Shown here: positions 1-5,737 of the stretch, in pieces
Layout of the letters: every line of letters starts with the position of its first letter
Numbering within the stretch: position 1 is the first letter of the stretch
Assembly: GCA_963615565.1 (NCBI GenBank)
Contig: CAVEGR010000054.1
Span: 1-7,964 of the forward strand
Direction of reading: 5' to 3'
Length of the DNA stretch: 7,964 nucleotides
Source of the DNA: UBA9732 sp963615565
Lineage (GTDB): Bacteria > Spirochaetota > Spirochaetia > Sphaerochaetales > Sphaerochaetaceae
Notes under the pieces: generated by a model
Database searches by the model: none
What the model saw: the letters and a program-made list of their open reading frames with translations, nothing else
Told to the model about the DNA's origin: nothing
Translations under genes and position numbers: made by a program

Positions 1-193
1 GTCTGCGGTTGTGTACATTGTCAACCTTTGCTCTTGTAATCATCTTTTCTGCAAGACGCTGAACTTCCTTAGCCTTAGCTTTGGTTGTTTCAATTCTTTC
101 ATAACGGAACAGGCTGGTTACCATGTTGCGCTTGAGTGCTTTGCGCTCTGCAGAAGTTCTGCTAAGGGCATTGAATCCAATCTTATGCTTCAT
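1..193 (-). CDS. rplQ: 50S ribosomal protein L17, 3' end cut by window edge
   Basis: L17 is a large-subunit protein bound to 23S rRNA near the exit-tunnel side of the ribosome. The first 64 codons are present and the gene runs off the left edge. The protein begins MKHKIGFNALSRTSAERKA and continues through RNMVTSLFRYERIETTKAKA and AEKMITRAK to VHNRR, which follows the L17 pattern of a basic start, an RNM..SL helix and an ETT.AKAKE helix. The ATG at 191-193 lies inside the end of rpoA: the two reading frames overlap by 11 bases, and the Shine-Dalgarno sequence AAGGA (positions 202-206, 8 bases from the ATG) is within rpoA codons. L17 synthesis is therefore probably coupled to rpoA translation. 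rpoA-rplQ is the conserved end of the alpha operon. Any terminator lies outside the window. Confidence 0.96.
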   Translation of the reverse strand, partial: MKHKIGFNALSRTSAERKALKRNMVTSLFRYERIETTKAKAKEVQRLAEKMITRAKVDNVHNRR

Positions 194-1235
194 TGTTTTC
201 TTCCTTGTTGCCCGGGACTCTAATAGAGTTCTTTAGGACACTGTAATCTGTCATTCCAAGTCCAAGGTTCCATTCCTTGAGCTTGTCTTTGATTTCTGAT
301 AAGGACTTTTTACCAAAGTTCCTTGTCTTTGCAATTTCCTCTTCAGTCATCTTTGTAAGATCACCAATTGTGCGAATGTTAGCATTCTTAAGGCAATTGC
401 TTGAACGGACAGTAAGCTCTAACTCTTCAACAGAAGTAGCAAGAATCTTTCTAACCTGTTCCTCTTCTTCATCAACTTCATCATTACCACTTACCATGCT
501 TTCATCAAAGTTAATGAAAATTGAGAAGTGATCTTTTGCAATCTTTGCAGCCTCAGCCAAGGCATTCTCAGGGGAAATTGTACCATCTGTCCAGATTTCA
601 AGGTTCAACTTGTCGTAATCATTTCTCTGTCCAACACGTGTAGGCTCAATTGAGTACTTTACACGAGTAACTGGAGAGAAGATTGCGTCAATTGGAATGG
701 TTCCAATGATTTCAACATAGTTCTGGCTAAGCTCTGCTGGAACATAACCTCTGTCAAAATCAATTTGTACGACCATTTCAATGTTTGCGTCGTCCATCAT
801 ATCAAAAATCTCAAGATCTTTGTTGACAATTTCAACGCGGTCCTTCTCAAAATCTGCACCTGTGATTGTCCCTGGGCCCTTGCATTCAAGGGAGATGGTT
901 GTTGTCTCAACATCTTCAGGCATTCTCATTCTAAGTTTCTTCAACCTAGCAATGATTTCACAGATATCCTGCTTAACACCTGGAAGAGCTTCAAACTCAC
1001 TTGAAATGAGGTGGGCACTTCCATCTGCGTCGTAGTAGGTAAACCATACTGCGGTTATTGCATAACCCTGAATTGAAGACAAGAGAACTCTACGTAGAGT
1101 GTTTCCAATTGTGGTACCAAAGCCCCTCTCAAACGGGTAGGCTGTGAACTTACCATAATTAGCCTCAACCTTGCTGTGCTCCATTGAAATTGATTTAGGC
1201 TTCTTAAAGCCTTTCATTAGGTTTTTGCGTGCCAT
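183..1235 (-). CDS. rpoA: DNA-directed RNA polymerase subunit alpha
   Basis: The alpha subunit forms the dimer on which beta and beta' assemble; its C-terminal domain contacts upstream promoter DNA and activators. The 350-residue product has the dimerisation motif PFERGFGTTIGNTLRRVLLSS at about residues 34-54, the NTD segments RGYVPAE (162-168) and PIDAIFSPVTRVKY (181-194), then NDYDKL and TDGTISPENALAEAAKI. A short acidic linker (about 245-262, DEVDEEEE) leads to the C-terminal domain, where TVRSSNCLKNANI (275-287) matches the DNA-binding region; Arg277 corresponds to E. coli Arg265. The helix-hairpin-helix part FGKKSLSEIKDKL follows. The ATG at 1233-1235 is chosen because AAAGGAG lies 5 bases upstream; an in-frame GTG two codons earlier (1239-1241) overlaps that site. 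The N-terminus resembles Treponema RpoA as I recall it. The spacer to rpsD, 70 bases, is the longest here. Confidence 0.98.
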   Translation of the reverse strand: MARKNLMKGFKKPKSISMEHSKVEANYGKFTAYPFERGFGTTIGNTLRRVLLSSIQGYAITAVWFTYYDADGSAHLISSEFEALPGVKQDICEIIARLKKLRMRMPEDVETTTISLECKGPGTITGADFEKDRVEIVNKDLEIFDMMDDANIEMVVQIDFDRGYVPAELSQNYVEIIGTIPIDAIFSPVTRVKYSIEPTRVGQRNDYDKLNLEIWTDGTISPENALAEAAKIAKDHFSIFINFDESMVSGNDEVDEEEEQVRKILATSVEELELTVRSSNCLKNANIRTIGDLTKMTEEEIAKTRNFGKKSLSEIKDKLKEWNLGLGMTDYSVLKNSIRVPGNKEENNEA

Positions 1236-1240
1236 TGACA

Positions 1241-1247
1241 CTCCTTT
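1241..1247 (-). promoter_or_regulatory. Ribosome binding site of rpoA
   Basis: On the minus strand this reads AAAGGAG, 5 bases before the ATG at 1233-1235. The alternative GTG at 1239-1241 shares a base with the site and leaves no spacing, so the site fixes the ATG as the start. It lies 6 bases downstream of the stem-loop at 1254-1287. Confidence 0.85.
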
Positions 1248-1253
1248 AATGTT

Positions 1254-1287
1254 CCAAGGCCTTGTCTTTTTTCAGACGTGGCCTCAG
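1254..1287 (-). promoter_or_regulatory. Imperfect stem-loop in rpsD-rpoA spacer
   Basis: In the mRNA sense, CTGAGGCC (1280-1287) can pair with GGCCTTGG (1254-1261) in eight positions, two of them G-U wobbles. Inside lies a 2x2 internal loop, then GUCU/AGAC (1274-1277 with 1264-1267) closing a six-base A-rich loop. No U-run follows, so it is not an intrinsic terminator. It sits between the rpsD stop and the rpoA Shine-Dalgarno site in the only sizeable spacer of the window. A role in rpoA translation control, RNA processing or feedback by S4 is inference only; pairing was worked out by hand. Confidence 0.5.
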
Positions 1288-1305
1288 ATAACCAAAACTC
1301 AAAGC

Positions 1306-1947
1306 TTATCTAGAGTAAAGTTCAACGACCAACTGTTCGTTGACACCCTCAAGCTCCTTGACTTCTTCTCTTCTTGGAACTGAGACAAACTGTCCCTTCA
1401 TGTTGTCAGCATCAACTGTGAGCCATGGGCATACACCACTCTTGCTAACTTCAACCAAGCTTTCCTTAATAGCAATCATTTTCTTGCTCTGTGGAGCAAT
1501 TTCAACAACGTCGCCAGCCTTGAGTCTGTATGAAGGAATGTCTACACGTTTTCCATTCACAAAAACATGACCGTGGCTAACAAGCTGTGAAGCCTGTGGA
1601 CGGCTGCATGCGAAATGCATTCTGAAAACAACGTTGTCAAGACGTCTCTCAAGAAGACCAACAAGGTTCTCACCTGTCTTACCAGGAAGTCTGCTAGCTT
1701 CATCAAATGTAAGCTTGAACTGCTTCTCAAGCATGCAGTAGATTCTCTTGAGTCTCTGCTTTGCACGAAGCATCAATGCATAGTCTGTAGGCTTCTTTGA
1801 GCGAGCCTTTGGATCCCTGCCAGGAAGTCCGCATTCTGCTGGATTGTTCATTGGGCATTTTGCGGAAAGGCATCTTGAACCCTTAAGAAAGAGCTTAGCC
1901 CTCTCTGCTCTGCAGTATCTGCACTTTGGTCCTGTATATCTAGCCAT
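1306..1947 (-). CDS. rpsD: 30S ribosomal protein S4 (zinc-motif form)
   Basis: S4 is a primary 16S rRNA binder that starts assembly of the small-subunit body; in E. coli it also represses the alpha operon. The 213-residue product opens MARYTGPKCRYCRAE and has Cys9, Cys12, Cys26 and Cys31, the four-cysteine zinc ligand set of C+ S4. The S4 RNA-binding domain is clear: LLERRLDNVVFRM, SRPQASQLVSHGHVFVNGKR, then PSYRLKAGDVVEI. The C-terminus NEQLVVELYSR is standard. Between the zinc motif and PTDYALMLRAKQRLKRIY, where most S4 proteins have an RPY-PPG-x-HG segment, this protein has NPAECGLPGRDPKARSKK (residues 35-52), which lacks the histidine-glycine pair and adds a cysteine. GGGAG lies 8 bases before the ATG. 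The spacer from rpsK is 17 bases. Confidence 0.97.
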   Translation of the reverse strand: MARYTGPKCRYCRAERAKLFLKGSRCLSAKCPMNNPAECGLPGRDPKARSKKPTDYALMLRAKQRLKRIYCMLEKQFKLTFDEASRLPGKTGENLVGLLERRLDNVVFRMHFACSRPQASQLVSHGHVFVNGKRVDIPSYRLKAGDVVEIAPQSKKMIAIKESLVEVSKSGVCPWLTVDADNMKGQFVSVPRREEVKELEGVNEQLVVELYSR

Positions 1948-1964
1948 TTTCTAATCTCCCTTCG

Positions 1965-2348
1965 TCAGATTCTTCTTGTCTTGCGTGGTCTGCATCCATT
2001 GTGAGGAATTGGTGTTACGTCACGAATGGAACGAACCTTAAGACCTAATGTTCCAAGGCAGCGAATAGCTGACTCACGTCCCTGACCTGGTCCCTTTACG
2101 AATACATTAACTTCGCGAAGGCCAAAGTCCATTGCTTTCTTTGCTGCTGTTTCACATGTTGTCTGTGCAGCATAAGGAGTGGACTTCTTAGCACCACGGA
2201 AACCAAGTCCGCCAGCACTTGACCATGACACTGCATTGCCGTTGAGATCTGTAATTGTGACAATGGTATTGTTGAAAGTAGCCTGAACATAGACATTGCC
2301 TTCAAATACAGTCTTCTTGACTTTTGTTTTGCGTTTTGCGTTTGCCAT
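1965..2348 (-). CDS. rpsK: 30S ribosomal protein S11
   Basis: S11 sits on the platform of the small subunit, where it contacts 16S rRNA and partners S6/S18 and S21 near the mRNA exit. The 127-residue product has a basic start (MANAKRKTKVKK), then VYVQATFNNTIVTITD, the glycine-rich SSAGGLGFRGAKKSTPYAAQ, GPGQGRESAIRCL and the conserved end DVTPIPHNGCRPRKTRRI. Length and motifs are normal for bacteria. The upstream rpsM stop UAA is the first part of the Shine-Dalgarno sequence UAAGGAG, which is followed by six bases and the ATG; the spacer is 10 bases, so termination on rpsM and initiation on rpsK are probably linked. Confidence 0.98.
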   Translation of the reverse strand: MANAKRKTKVKKTVFEGNVYVQATFNNTIVTITDLNGNAVSWSSAGGLGFRGAKKSTPYAAQTTCETAAKKAMDFGLREVNVFVKGPGQGRESAIRCLGTLGLKVRSIRDVTPIPHNGCRPRKTRRI

Positions 2349-2358
2349 ATTCTACTCC

Positions 2359-2724
2359 TTACTTCTTCTTGCCAGCAATGGTCTTTTTCTTGCCCTTGCG
2401 TGTACGTGCATTGGTCTTTGTTCTCTGACCACGTACAGGAAGACCCTTTCTGTGTCTCAATCCGCGGTAGCATCCAATATCCATCAATCTCTTGATGTTA
2501 AGGTTGACCTGTGTGCGAAGTCTTCCTTCAACAACATAGTCATTTTCAATTACCTTACGGAGTTCAGCAAGAACATCTGCACCAAGTGTATTGATACGAG
2601 CATCTGGATCAACACCAGTTTTCTGGCAAATCTCTTCAGCTGAAGTTCTTCCAATTCCGTAGATGTATGTCAAAGCAATTTTTGTAGCCTTGTTAGGTAA
2701 ATCTACACCTGCAATTCTCGCCAT
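2359..2724 (-). CDS. rpsM: 30S ribosomal protein S13
   Basis: S13 is in the head of the small subunit, forms intersubunit bridges to the large subunit and reaches the P-site tRNA with its basic tail. The 121-residue product starts MARIAGVDLP, has the helix-two-turn-helix region ALTYIYGIGRTSAEEICQ, the central RLRTQVNLNIKRLMDIGCYR, the signature GLRHRKGLPVRGQRTKTNAR, and a lysine-rich tail ending AGKKK. The ATG at 2722-2724 is supported by GGGAGG 6 bases upstream; a TTG one codon earlier is less likely. Only 15 bases separate it from rpmJ. There is therefore no room for the long leader with an S4-binding pseudoknot that precedes rpsM in E. coli. Confidence 0.98.
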   Translation of the reverse strand: MARIAGVDLPNKATKIALTYIYGIGRTSAEEICQKTGVDPDARINTLGADVLAELRKVIENDYVVEGRLRTQVNLNIKRLMDIGCYRGLRHRKGLPVRGQRTKTNARTRKGKKKTIAGKKK

Positions 2725-2730
2725 CAAAGG

Positions 2731-2736
2731 CCTCCC
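2731..2736 (-). promoter_or_regulatory. Ribosome binding site of rpsM
   Basis: On the minus strand the site reads GGGAGG and stands 6 bases before the ATG at 2722-2724. The TTG codon at 2725-2727 would leave only 3 bases, so the ATG is preferred. The site occupies most of the 15-base rpmJ-rpsM spacer. Confidence 0.8.
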
Positions 2737-2739
2737 TAA

Positions 2740-2853
2740 TTATTTCTGTCTCTGTTTATGCTTTGGGTTTTCGCAGACAATGCGAACAACTCCGTTTCTT
2801 CTAATAACCTTGCATTTGTCACACATAGGTTTAACACTTGCTCTAACTTTCAT
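2740..2853 (-). CDS. rpmJ: 50S ribosomal protein L36
   Basis: L36 is the smallest large-subunit protein; it stabilises 23S rRNA near the GTPase-associated region. Translating the minus strand from the ATG at 2851-2853 gives 37 residues: MKVRASVKPMCDKCKVIRR, then NGVVRIVCENPKHKQRQK and a TAA stop. The zinc ribbon is complete, with Cys11, Cys14, Cys27 and His32, so this is the zinc-binding (C+) form and has the usual 37-residue length. AAGGAG stands 6 bases before the ATG. It follows secY by 18 bases and precedes rpsM by 15 bases. The adk, map and infA genes that separate secY from rpmJ in many Gram-positive bacteria are absent. Confidence 0.97.
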   Translation of the reverse strand: MKVRASVKPMCDKCKVIRRNGVVRIVCENPKHKQRQK

Positions 2854-2871
2854 GATCTGCTCCTTGCGCAA

Positions 2872-4203
2872 TTATAAATTCTTGGATTTGATCTTCTTCA
2901 CGCCCACAAATCCCTCGTGGTGGTGCATCTTCATGATACTCTCAATCTGCTTCATCAAATCAAGCTCAACACCAACAAGGATGATGAGTGATGTTCCACC
3001 AAACAGCATAGCTACTGATGATGGGAACTTGAAGATGATTTGGATAAGTGTAGGAATCAATGCAATAAAAGCTAAGAAGATTGAACCTGGAAGAACTATT
3101 CTGTTGAGAACCTTTGTGAGATACTCTTCAAGCTTCTCACTACGAACTCCCGGAACACTTCCACCGTTCTCTCTAATCTGCTTTGCCATCTCAACAGGAT
3201 TGAGTGAAACCTGTGTGTAGAAGAATGCAAAGGCAATGATCAAGATGGTGTAGATGATTAGATAAGGGGCACCCTGAGGATCAAGCCAATTTGCAACTGC
3301 ATTCAGCCATCTTACGTTTGGGCCCAACGCTTGTGCAATCTGCAGAGGGAATGTCAGGATTGCTGAGGCAAAGATGACAGGAATAACTCCACTTGGGTTG
3401 ATTTTGAAAGGAATGTATGAGCTCTGTGCACCATACATTTTCCTACCAACAACTCTCTTAGCGTAGTTAACTGGAATCTTTCTCTCGCCTTCCTGCTCGC
3501 AGACAACGAGGGCAACAACAATAATGAACATAACTAGAACAAGGACTACTAGTAATGGATTGATTGTACCAGCAATAATTCCCTGAATGAGCTCATTAAG
3601 AGCAGATGGAACTCTTGCAACAATACCTGCAAAAATCAACAGTGAAATGCCGTTTCCAACACCAAACTGTGTAATCTTTTCACCAAGCCATACCAAAGCC
3701 ATTGAACCAGCTGTTACTGTAAGCATTGAAATAAGTGTGAAAGGCAGCATGTCTATTGTTATGACACCTGGCAAGTAGCTCTGAATACTTCTTGCGTAAA
3801 CCGTCACGACAAAGGACTGCAACAAACACACTATGATTGTACCATATCTGGTAAGCTTCTGAATCTTTCTTCTGCCTTCAGCATCCTCGCCCCACTTCTT
3901 AAGTGTAGGAATAATCAGCATAAGAAGCTGGACGATAATCTGCATTGAAATGTAAGGCATAACACCAAGCGTGAACAAAGAAAAGTTGGAGAAAGCTCCA
4001 CCAGAGAAGAAATTCAAGTATTCCACAAGTCCTAAGTTTCCACTACTGGACTGGCTGAGGAAATACTGCTCAAGAAGAGTTGGATTTATGCCTGGAACAG
4101 GTATTACAGTTCCAATTCTCGTAATGACGAGAATGAGAAGAGTAAACAAAATCTTCTTCTTGAGATCTTCCATCTTGAACATGTCGGAAATGGTGTTTGA
4201 CAT
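2872..4203 (-). CDS. secY: Protein translocase channel subunit SecY
   Basis: SecY forms the inner-membrane pore that, with SecE and SecG, exports unfolded proteins driven by SecA or inserts membrane proteins co-translationally. The 443-residue product has ten likely membrane helices, at about 18-37, 75-99, 120-139, 153-174, 185-205, 215-236, 270-291, 311-332, 369-392 and 396-415. The plug region is near NFFSGGAFSNFSLFTLG (64-80), and the cytoplasmic loop KKWGEDAEGRRKIQKLTRYG follows helix 2. The SecA/ribosome-contact loops are CEQEGERKIPVNYAKR (235-250) and NPVEMAKQIRENGGSVPGVR (335-354), the latter with the conserved Arg354. A three-histidine run (427-429) is in the C-tail. The start is taken as the ATG at 4201-4203, 5 bases after AAAGGAAGG; the adjacent GTG at 4204-4206 is possible. 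It follows rplO by 15 bases, the usual spc position. Confidence 0.98.
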   Translation of the reverse strand: MSNTISDMFKMEDLKKKILFTLLILVITRIGTVIPVPGINPTLLEQYFLSQSSSGNLGLVEYLNFFSGGAFSNFSLFTLGVMPYISMQIIVQLLMLIIPTLKKWGEDAEGRRKIQKLTRYGTIIVCLLQSFVVTVYARSIQSYLPGVITIDMLPFTLISMLTVTAGSMALVWLGEKITQFGVGNGISLLIFAGIVARVPSALNELIQGIIAGTINPLLVVLVLVMFIIVVALVVCEQEGERKIPVNYAKRVVGRKMYGAQSSYIPFKINPSGVIPVIFASAILTFPLQIAQALGPNVRWLNAVANWLDPQGAPYLIIYTILIIAFAFFYTQVSLNPVEMAKQIRENGGSVPGVRSEKLEEYLTKVLNRIVLPGSIFLAFIALIPTLIQIIFKFPSSVAMLFGGTSLIILVGVELDLMKQIESIMKMHHHEGFVGVKKIKSKNL

Positions 4204-4208
4204 CACTA

Positions 4209-4217
4209 CCTTCCTTT
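4209..4217 (-). promoter_or_regulatory. Ribosome binding site of secY
   Basis: On the minus strand it reads AAAGGAAGG in the 15-base rplO-secY spacer, 5 bases before the ATG at 4201-4203. The AAGGA part alone could also serve the GTG one codon upstream, so the choice of ATG is likely but not certain. Confidence 0.7.
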
Positions 4218-4218
4218 A

Positions 4219-4647
4219 TTATTTGACTTCGCCGCCAGCGGCTTTAATTTTTTCTGCCGCAGAAGCGGAAACCTTTATACCTTCAACAACAACTTTCTTT
4301 GAAATTTCTCCGTTGTTGAGAATCTTAGCTTCAACATCACCCTTTACAATGCAAAGATCTTTGAGAGCCTGAAGATTGACTGTCTCACCGTCTTTGAAAG
4401 CTTCATTGATGACATCAAGAGATACAACGGTATATTCCTTTTTGAAAGGATAGTTGGAGAAACCTCTTCTTGCCACACGGCGGTAGAGAGGCATCTGACC
4501 ACCTTCAAAACCAAGACGAACACCACCGCCAGAACGGGAATTCTGTCCATTAAAGCCCTTTCCACATGTTCTGCCTTTAGAGGATGCGCCACGGCCTACT
4601 ATGGTCTTTTTCTTGTTGGCACCTTCTGGTGCATGAATCTGTCCCAT
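4219..4647 (-). CDS. rplO: 50S ribosomal protein L15
   Basis: L15 is a large-subunit assembly protein that threads a long glycine-rich arm into 23S rRNA. The 142-residue product starts MGQIHAPEGANKKKTIVGRG, continues with the extended arm GKGFNGQNSRSGGGVRLGFEGGQ and MPLYRRVARRGFSN, and ends in the compact domain with VVVEGIKVSASAAEKI and AAGGEVK, as in the family. The ATG at 4645-4647 is chosen because GAGGAG stands 7 bases before it; reading further upstream would need a TTG at 4660-4662 and would overlap rpmD. The ATG begins one base after the rpmD stop, and its Shine-Dalgarno sequence lies in the last glutamate codons of rpmD, which implies coupled translation. Confidence 0.98.
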   Translation of the reverse strand: MGQIHAPEGANKKKTIVGRGASSKGRTCGKGFNGQNSRSGGGVRLGFEGGQMPLYRRVARRGFSNYPFKKEYTVVSLDVINEAFKDGETVNLQALKDLCIVKGDVEAKILNNGEISKKVVVEGIKVSASAAEKIKAAGGEVK

Positions 4648-4648
4648 A

Positions 4649-4831
4649 TTATATCTCCTCAACTTTTACGAGATGCTCAACGACACGAACCATACCCCTT
4701 GTTACAGGAGTGTCATCCCTAACAACGCTACTGTTGATCTTGCCAAGGCCAAGAGCCTTAACTGTGGCTCTCTGCTTTGGGAGGCAGCCTGCAAGGCCTT
4801 TTACCAATTCAATACGAACCTGCTTTGCCAT
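4649..4831 (-). CDS. rpmD: 50S ribosomal protein L30
   Basis: L30 is a small large-subunit protein bound to 23S rRNA; it is missing from some bacterial lineages but present here between S5 and L15, its usual place. The 60-residue product starts MAKQVRIELVKGLAG and carries the family core PKQRATVKALGLGKINSSV, followed by DDTPVTRGMVRVVEHLVKVEEI. The start ATG at 4829-4831 comes 3 bases after the rpsE stop. The candidate Shine-Dalgarno sequence GGGGG is made by the last Trp-Gly codons of rpsE, six bases before the ATG, so initiation likely depends on ribosomes finishing rpsE. The last codons of this gene in turn hold the binding site for rplO. Confidence 0.97.
   Translation of the reverse strand: MAKQVRIELVKGLAGCLPKQRATVKALGLGKINSSVVRDDTPVTRGMVRVVEHLVKVEEI
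4655..4660 (-). promoter_or_regulatory. Ribosome binding site of rplO inside rpmD
   Basis: On the minus strand the site reads GAGGAG and is at the same time the two glutamate codons near the end of rpmD. It stands 7 bases before the ATG at 4645-4647 and so decides the rplO start in favour of that ATG. Confidence 0.85.
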
Positions 4832-4834
4832 ACA

Positions 4835-5353
4835 TTACCCCCAAATTTCCTTGAGATTCTTGCCTCTATCTTCAGCAACTTTCTTTGCTGAGAAAAGATG
4901 CTCAAGACCATCAAATGTAGCTTTGACAGTATTGATTGTGTTCTTTGAACCCAAAGACTTGCTAAGAAGGTCTTTAATTCCACATGCATCACATACAGCA
5001 CGTACTGCACCGCCTGCAATGATTCCAGTACCTGGAGAAGCCGGCTTAAGAAGAACGCTTGCACTCTTGAAATTGCCAAGAACTTCATGTGGAATTGTAG
5101 AATCCTTAACGTTGACAACAATAAGGCTCTTTTTTGCTGTTTCGGTGGCCTTGCGGATAGCATCGGACACATCATTAGCCTTACCCATACCGTAGCCAAC
5201 TCTACCCTTCTGGTCACCTACAACCACGAGGGCTGAGAAGGATCTGCGGCGTCCGCCCTTGACAGTCTTGGACACTGCATTGAGTTTGATCAGCTTCTCA
5301 AGGAATTCCTTGGGCTGGTTTTCTCTCTCTCTCTTATCTCTGTTTCTTTCCAT
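4835..5353 (-). CDS. rpsE: 30S ribosomal protein S5
   Basis: S5 is at the mRNA entry side of the small subunit, contributes to helicase activity and decoding accuracy, and its loop is the classic site of spectinomycin resistance. The 172-residue product starts MERNRDKRERENQPKEFLE and has the S5 N-terminal RNA-binding fold: LNAVSKTVKGGRRRSFSALV, then VVGDQKGRVGYGMGKANDV. The C-terminal fold holds ASPGTGIIAGGAVRAV and DLLSKSLGSKNTINTVKAT. The VKGGR loop looks wild-type. The ATG at 5351-5353 is 5 bases after AAGGTGG; the GTG three codons upstream (5360-5362) lies inside that site and is unlikely. The Shine-Dalgarno sequence starts in the rplR stop codon UAA. Confidence 0.98.
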   Translation of the reverse strand: MERNRDKRERENQPKEFLEKLIKLNAVSKTVKGGRRRSFSALVVVGDQKGRVGYGMGKANDVSDAIRKATETAKKSLIVVNVKDSTIPHEVLGNFKSASVLLKPASPGTGIIAGGAVRAVCDACGIKDLLSKSLGSKNTINTVKATFDGLEHLFSAKKVAEDRGKNLKEIWG

Positions 5354-5358
5354 ACTAA

Positions 5359-5366
5359 CCACCTTA
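5359..5366 (-). promoter_or_regulatory. Fused rplR stop codon and rpsE ribosome binding site
   Basis: On the minus strand this reads TAAGGTGG: the first three bases are the rplR stop and the rest is the Shine-Dalgarno core, 5 bases before the ATG of rpsE. This argues against the GTG at 5360-5362 as start. A nearly identical string (AAGGTGGTTA) precedes rplF. Confidence 0.8.
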
Positions 5367-5723
5367 GAACTTTACACCGGCTTTTCTGGCGCCATCAGCG
5401 ATAGCCTTAACGATACCATGATAGAGGTAACCGTTTCTATCAAATACGACAGTCTGAATACCTTTCTCAATGCATCTCTGTCCAAGAATCTCTCCGAGCT
5501 TTCCAGCATCTTCAACGTTATTCTTGAGACCGGCAAGTTCCTTCTCAACTGTTCCAGCACTAACCAATGTGTTGCCTGTTGTGTCATCAATAACCTGAAC
5601 ATACATGTGGAGGTTACTTCTGAAAACAGTCATTCTTGGTCTGAGGGCAGTTCCGGAAATGGATTTTCTGATATGGAGCTTTCTTCTTGCGTGCTTTCTT
5701 TTCTTATCAATAACTCTATTCAT
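5364..5723 (-). CDS. rplR: 50S ribosomal protein L18
   Basis: L18 binds 5S rRNA, together with L5 (rplE, upstream in the same cluster), and anchors it in the central protuberance. The 119-residue product has the basic arm MNRVIDKKRKHARRKLHIRK, then the family fold with GTALRPRMTVFRSNLHMYVQ, VIDDTTGNTLVSAGTVEKE, and the end VVFDRNGYLYHGIVKAIADG, closing in ARKAGVKF. Length is normal. The spacer to rplF is 14 bases. The best upstream site is GGCGGG, 8 bases before the ATG and continuous with the rplF stop codon, a weaker match to the anti-Shine-Dalgarno sequence than its neighbours have. Confidence 0.98.
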   Translation of the reverse strand: MNRVIDKKRKHARRKLHIRKSISGTALRPRMTVFRSNLHMYVQVIDDTTGNTLVSAGTVEKELAGLKNNVEDAGKLGEILGQRCIEKGIQTVVFDRNGYLYHGIVKAIADGARKAGVKF

Positions 5724-5737
5724 ATCTTCAACCCGCC

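Noticed and set aside
1254..1287. Intrinsic terminator between rpsD and rpoA
   Set aside because: The stem is followed in the mRNA by AACATTAAAGGAG, not by a U-run, and the plus-strand reading has none either. Termination here would also cut off rpoA.
2854..2871. adk, map or infA between secY and rpmJ
   Set aside because: Only 18 bases separate the two genes, so none of these is present here.
2663..3220. Plus-strand open frame of about 185 codons opposite secY, rpmJ and rpsM
   Set aside because: Its hydrophobic look mirrors antisense codons of the SecY membrane helices; it crosses three real genes and shows no family similarity.
4645..4662. Longer rplO starting at a TTG at 4660-4662
   Set aside because: The extra residues MRRYN overlap rpmD and lie across the GAGGAG site; the ATG at 4645-4647 has ideal spacing and gives the usual L15 start.
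4584..5195. Plus-strand open frame of about 203 codons across rplO, rpmD and rpsE
   Set aside because: It lies wholly opposite strongly recognised ribosomal genes, has a low-complexity, Ser/Thr/Leu/Arg-rich translation typical of antisense frames, and no family motif.
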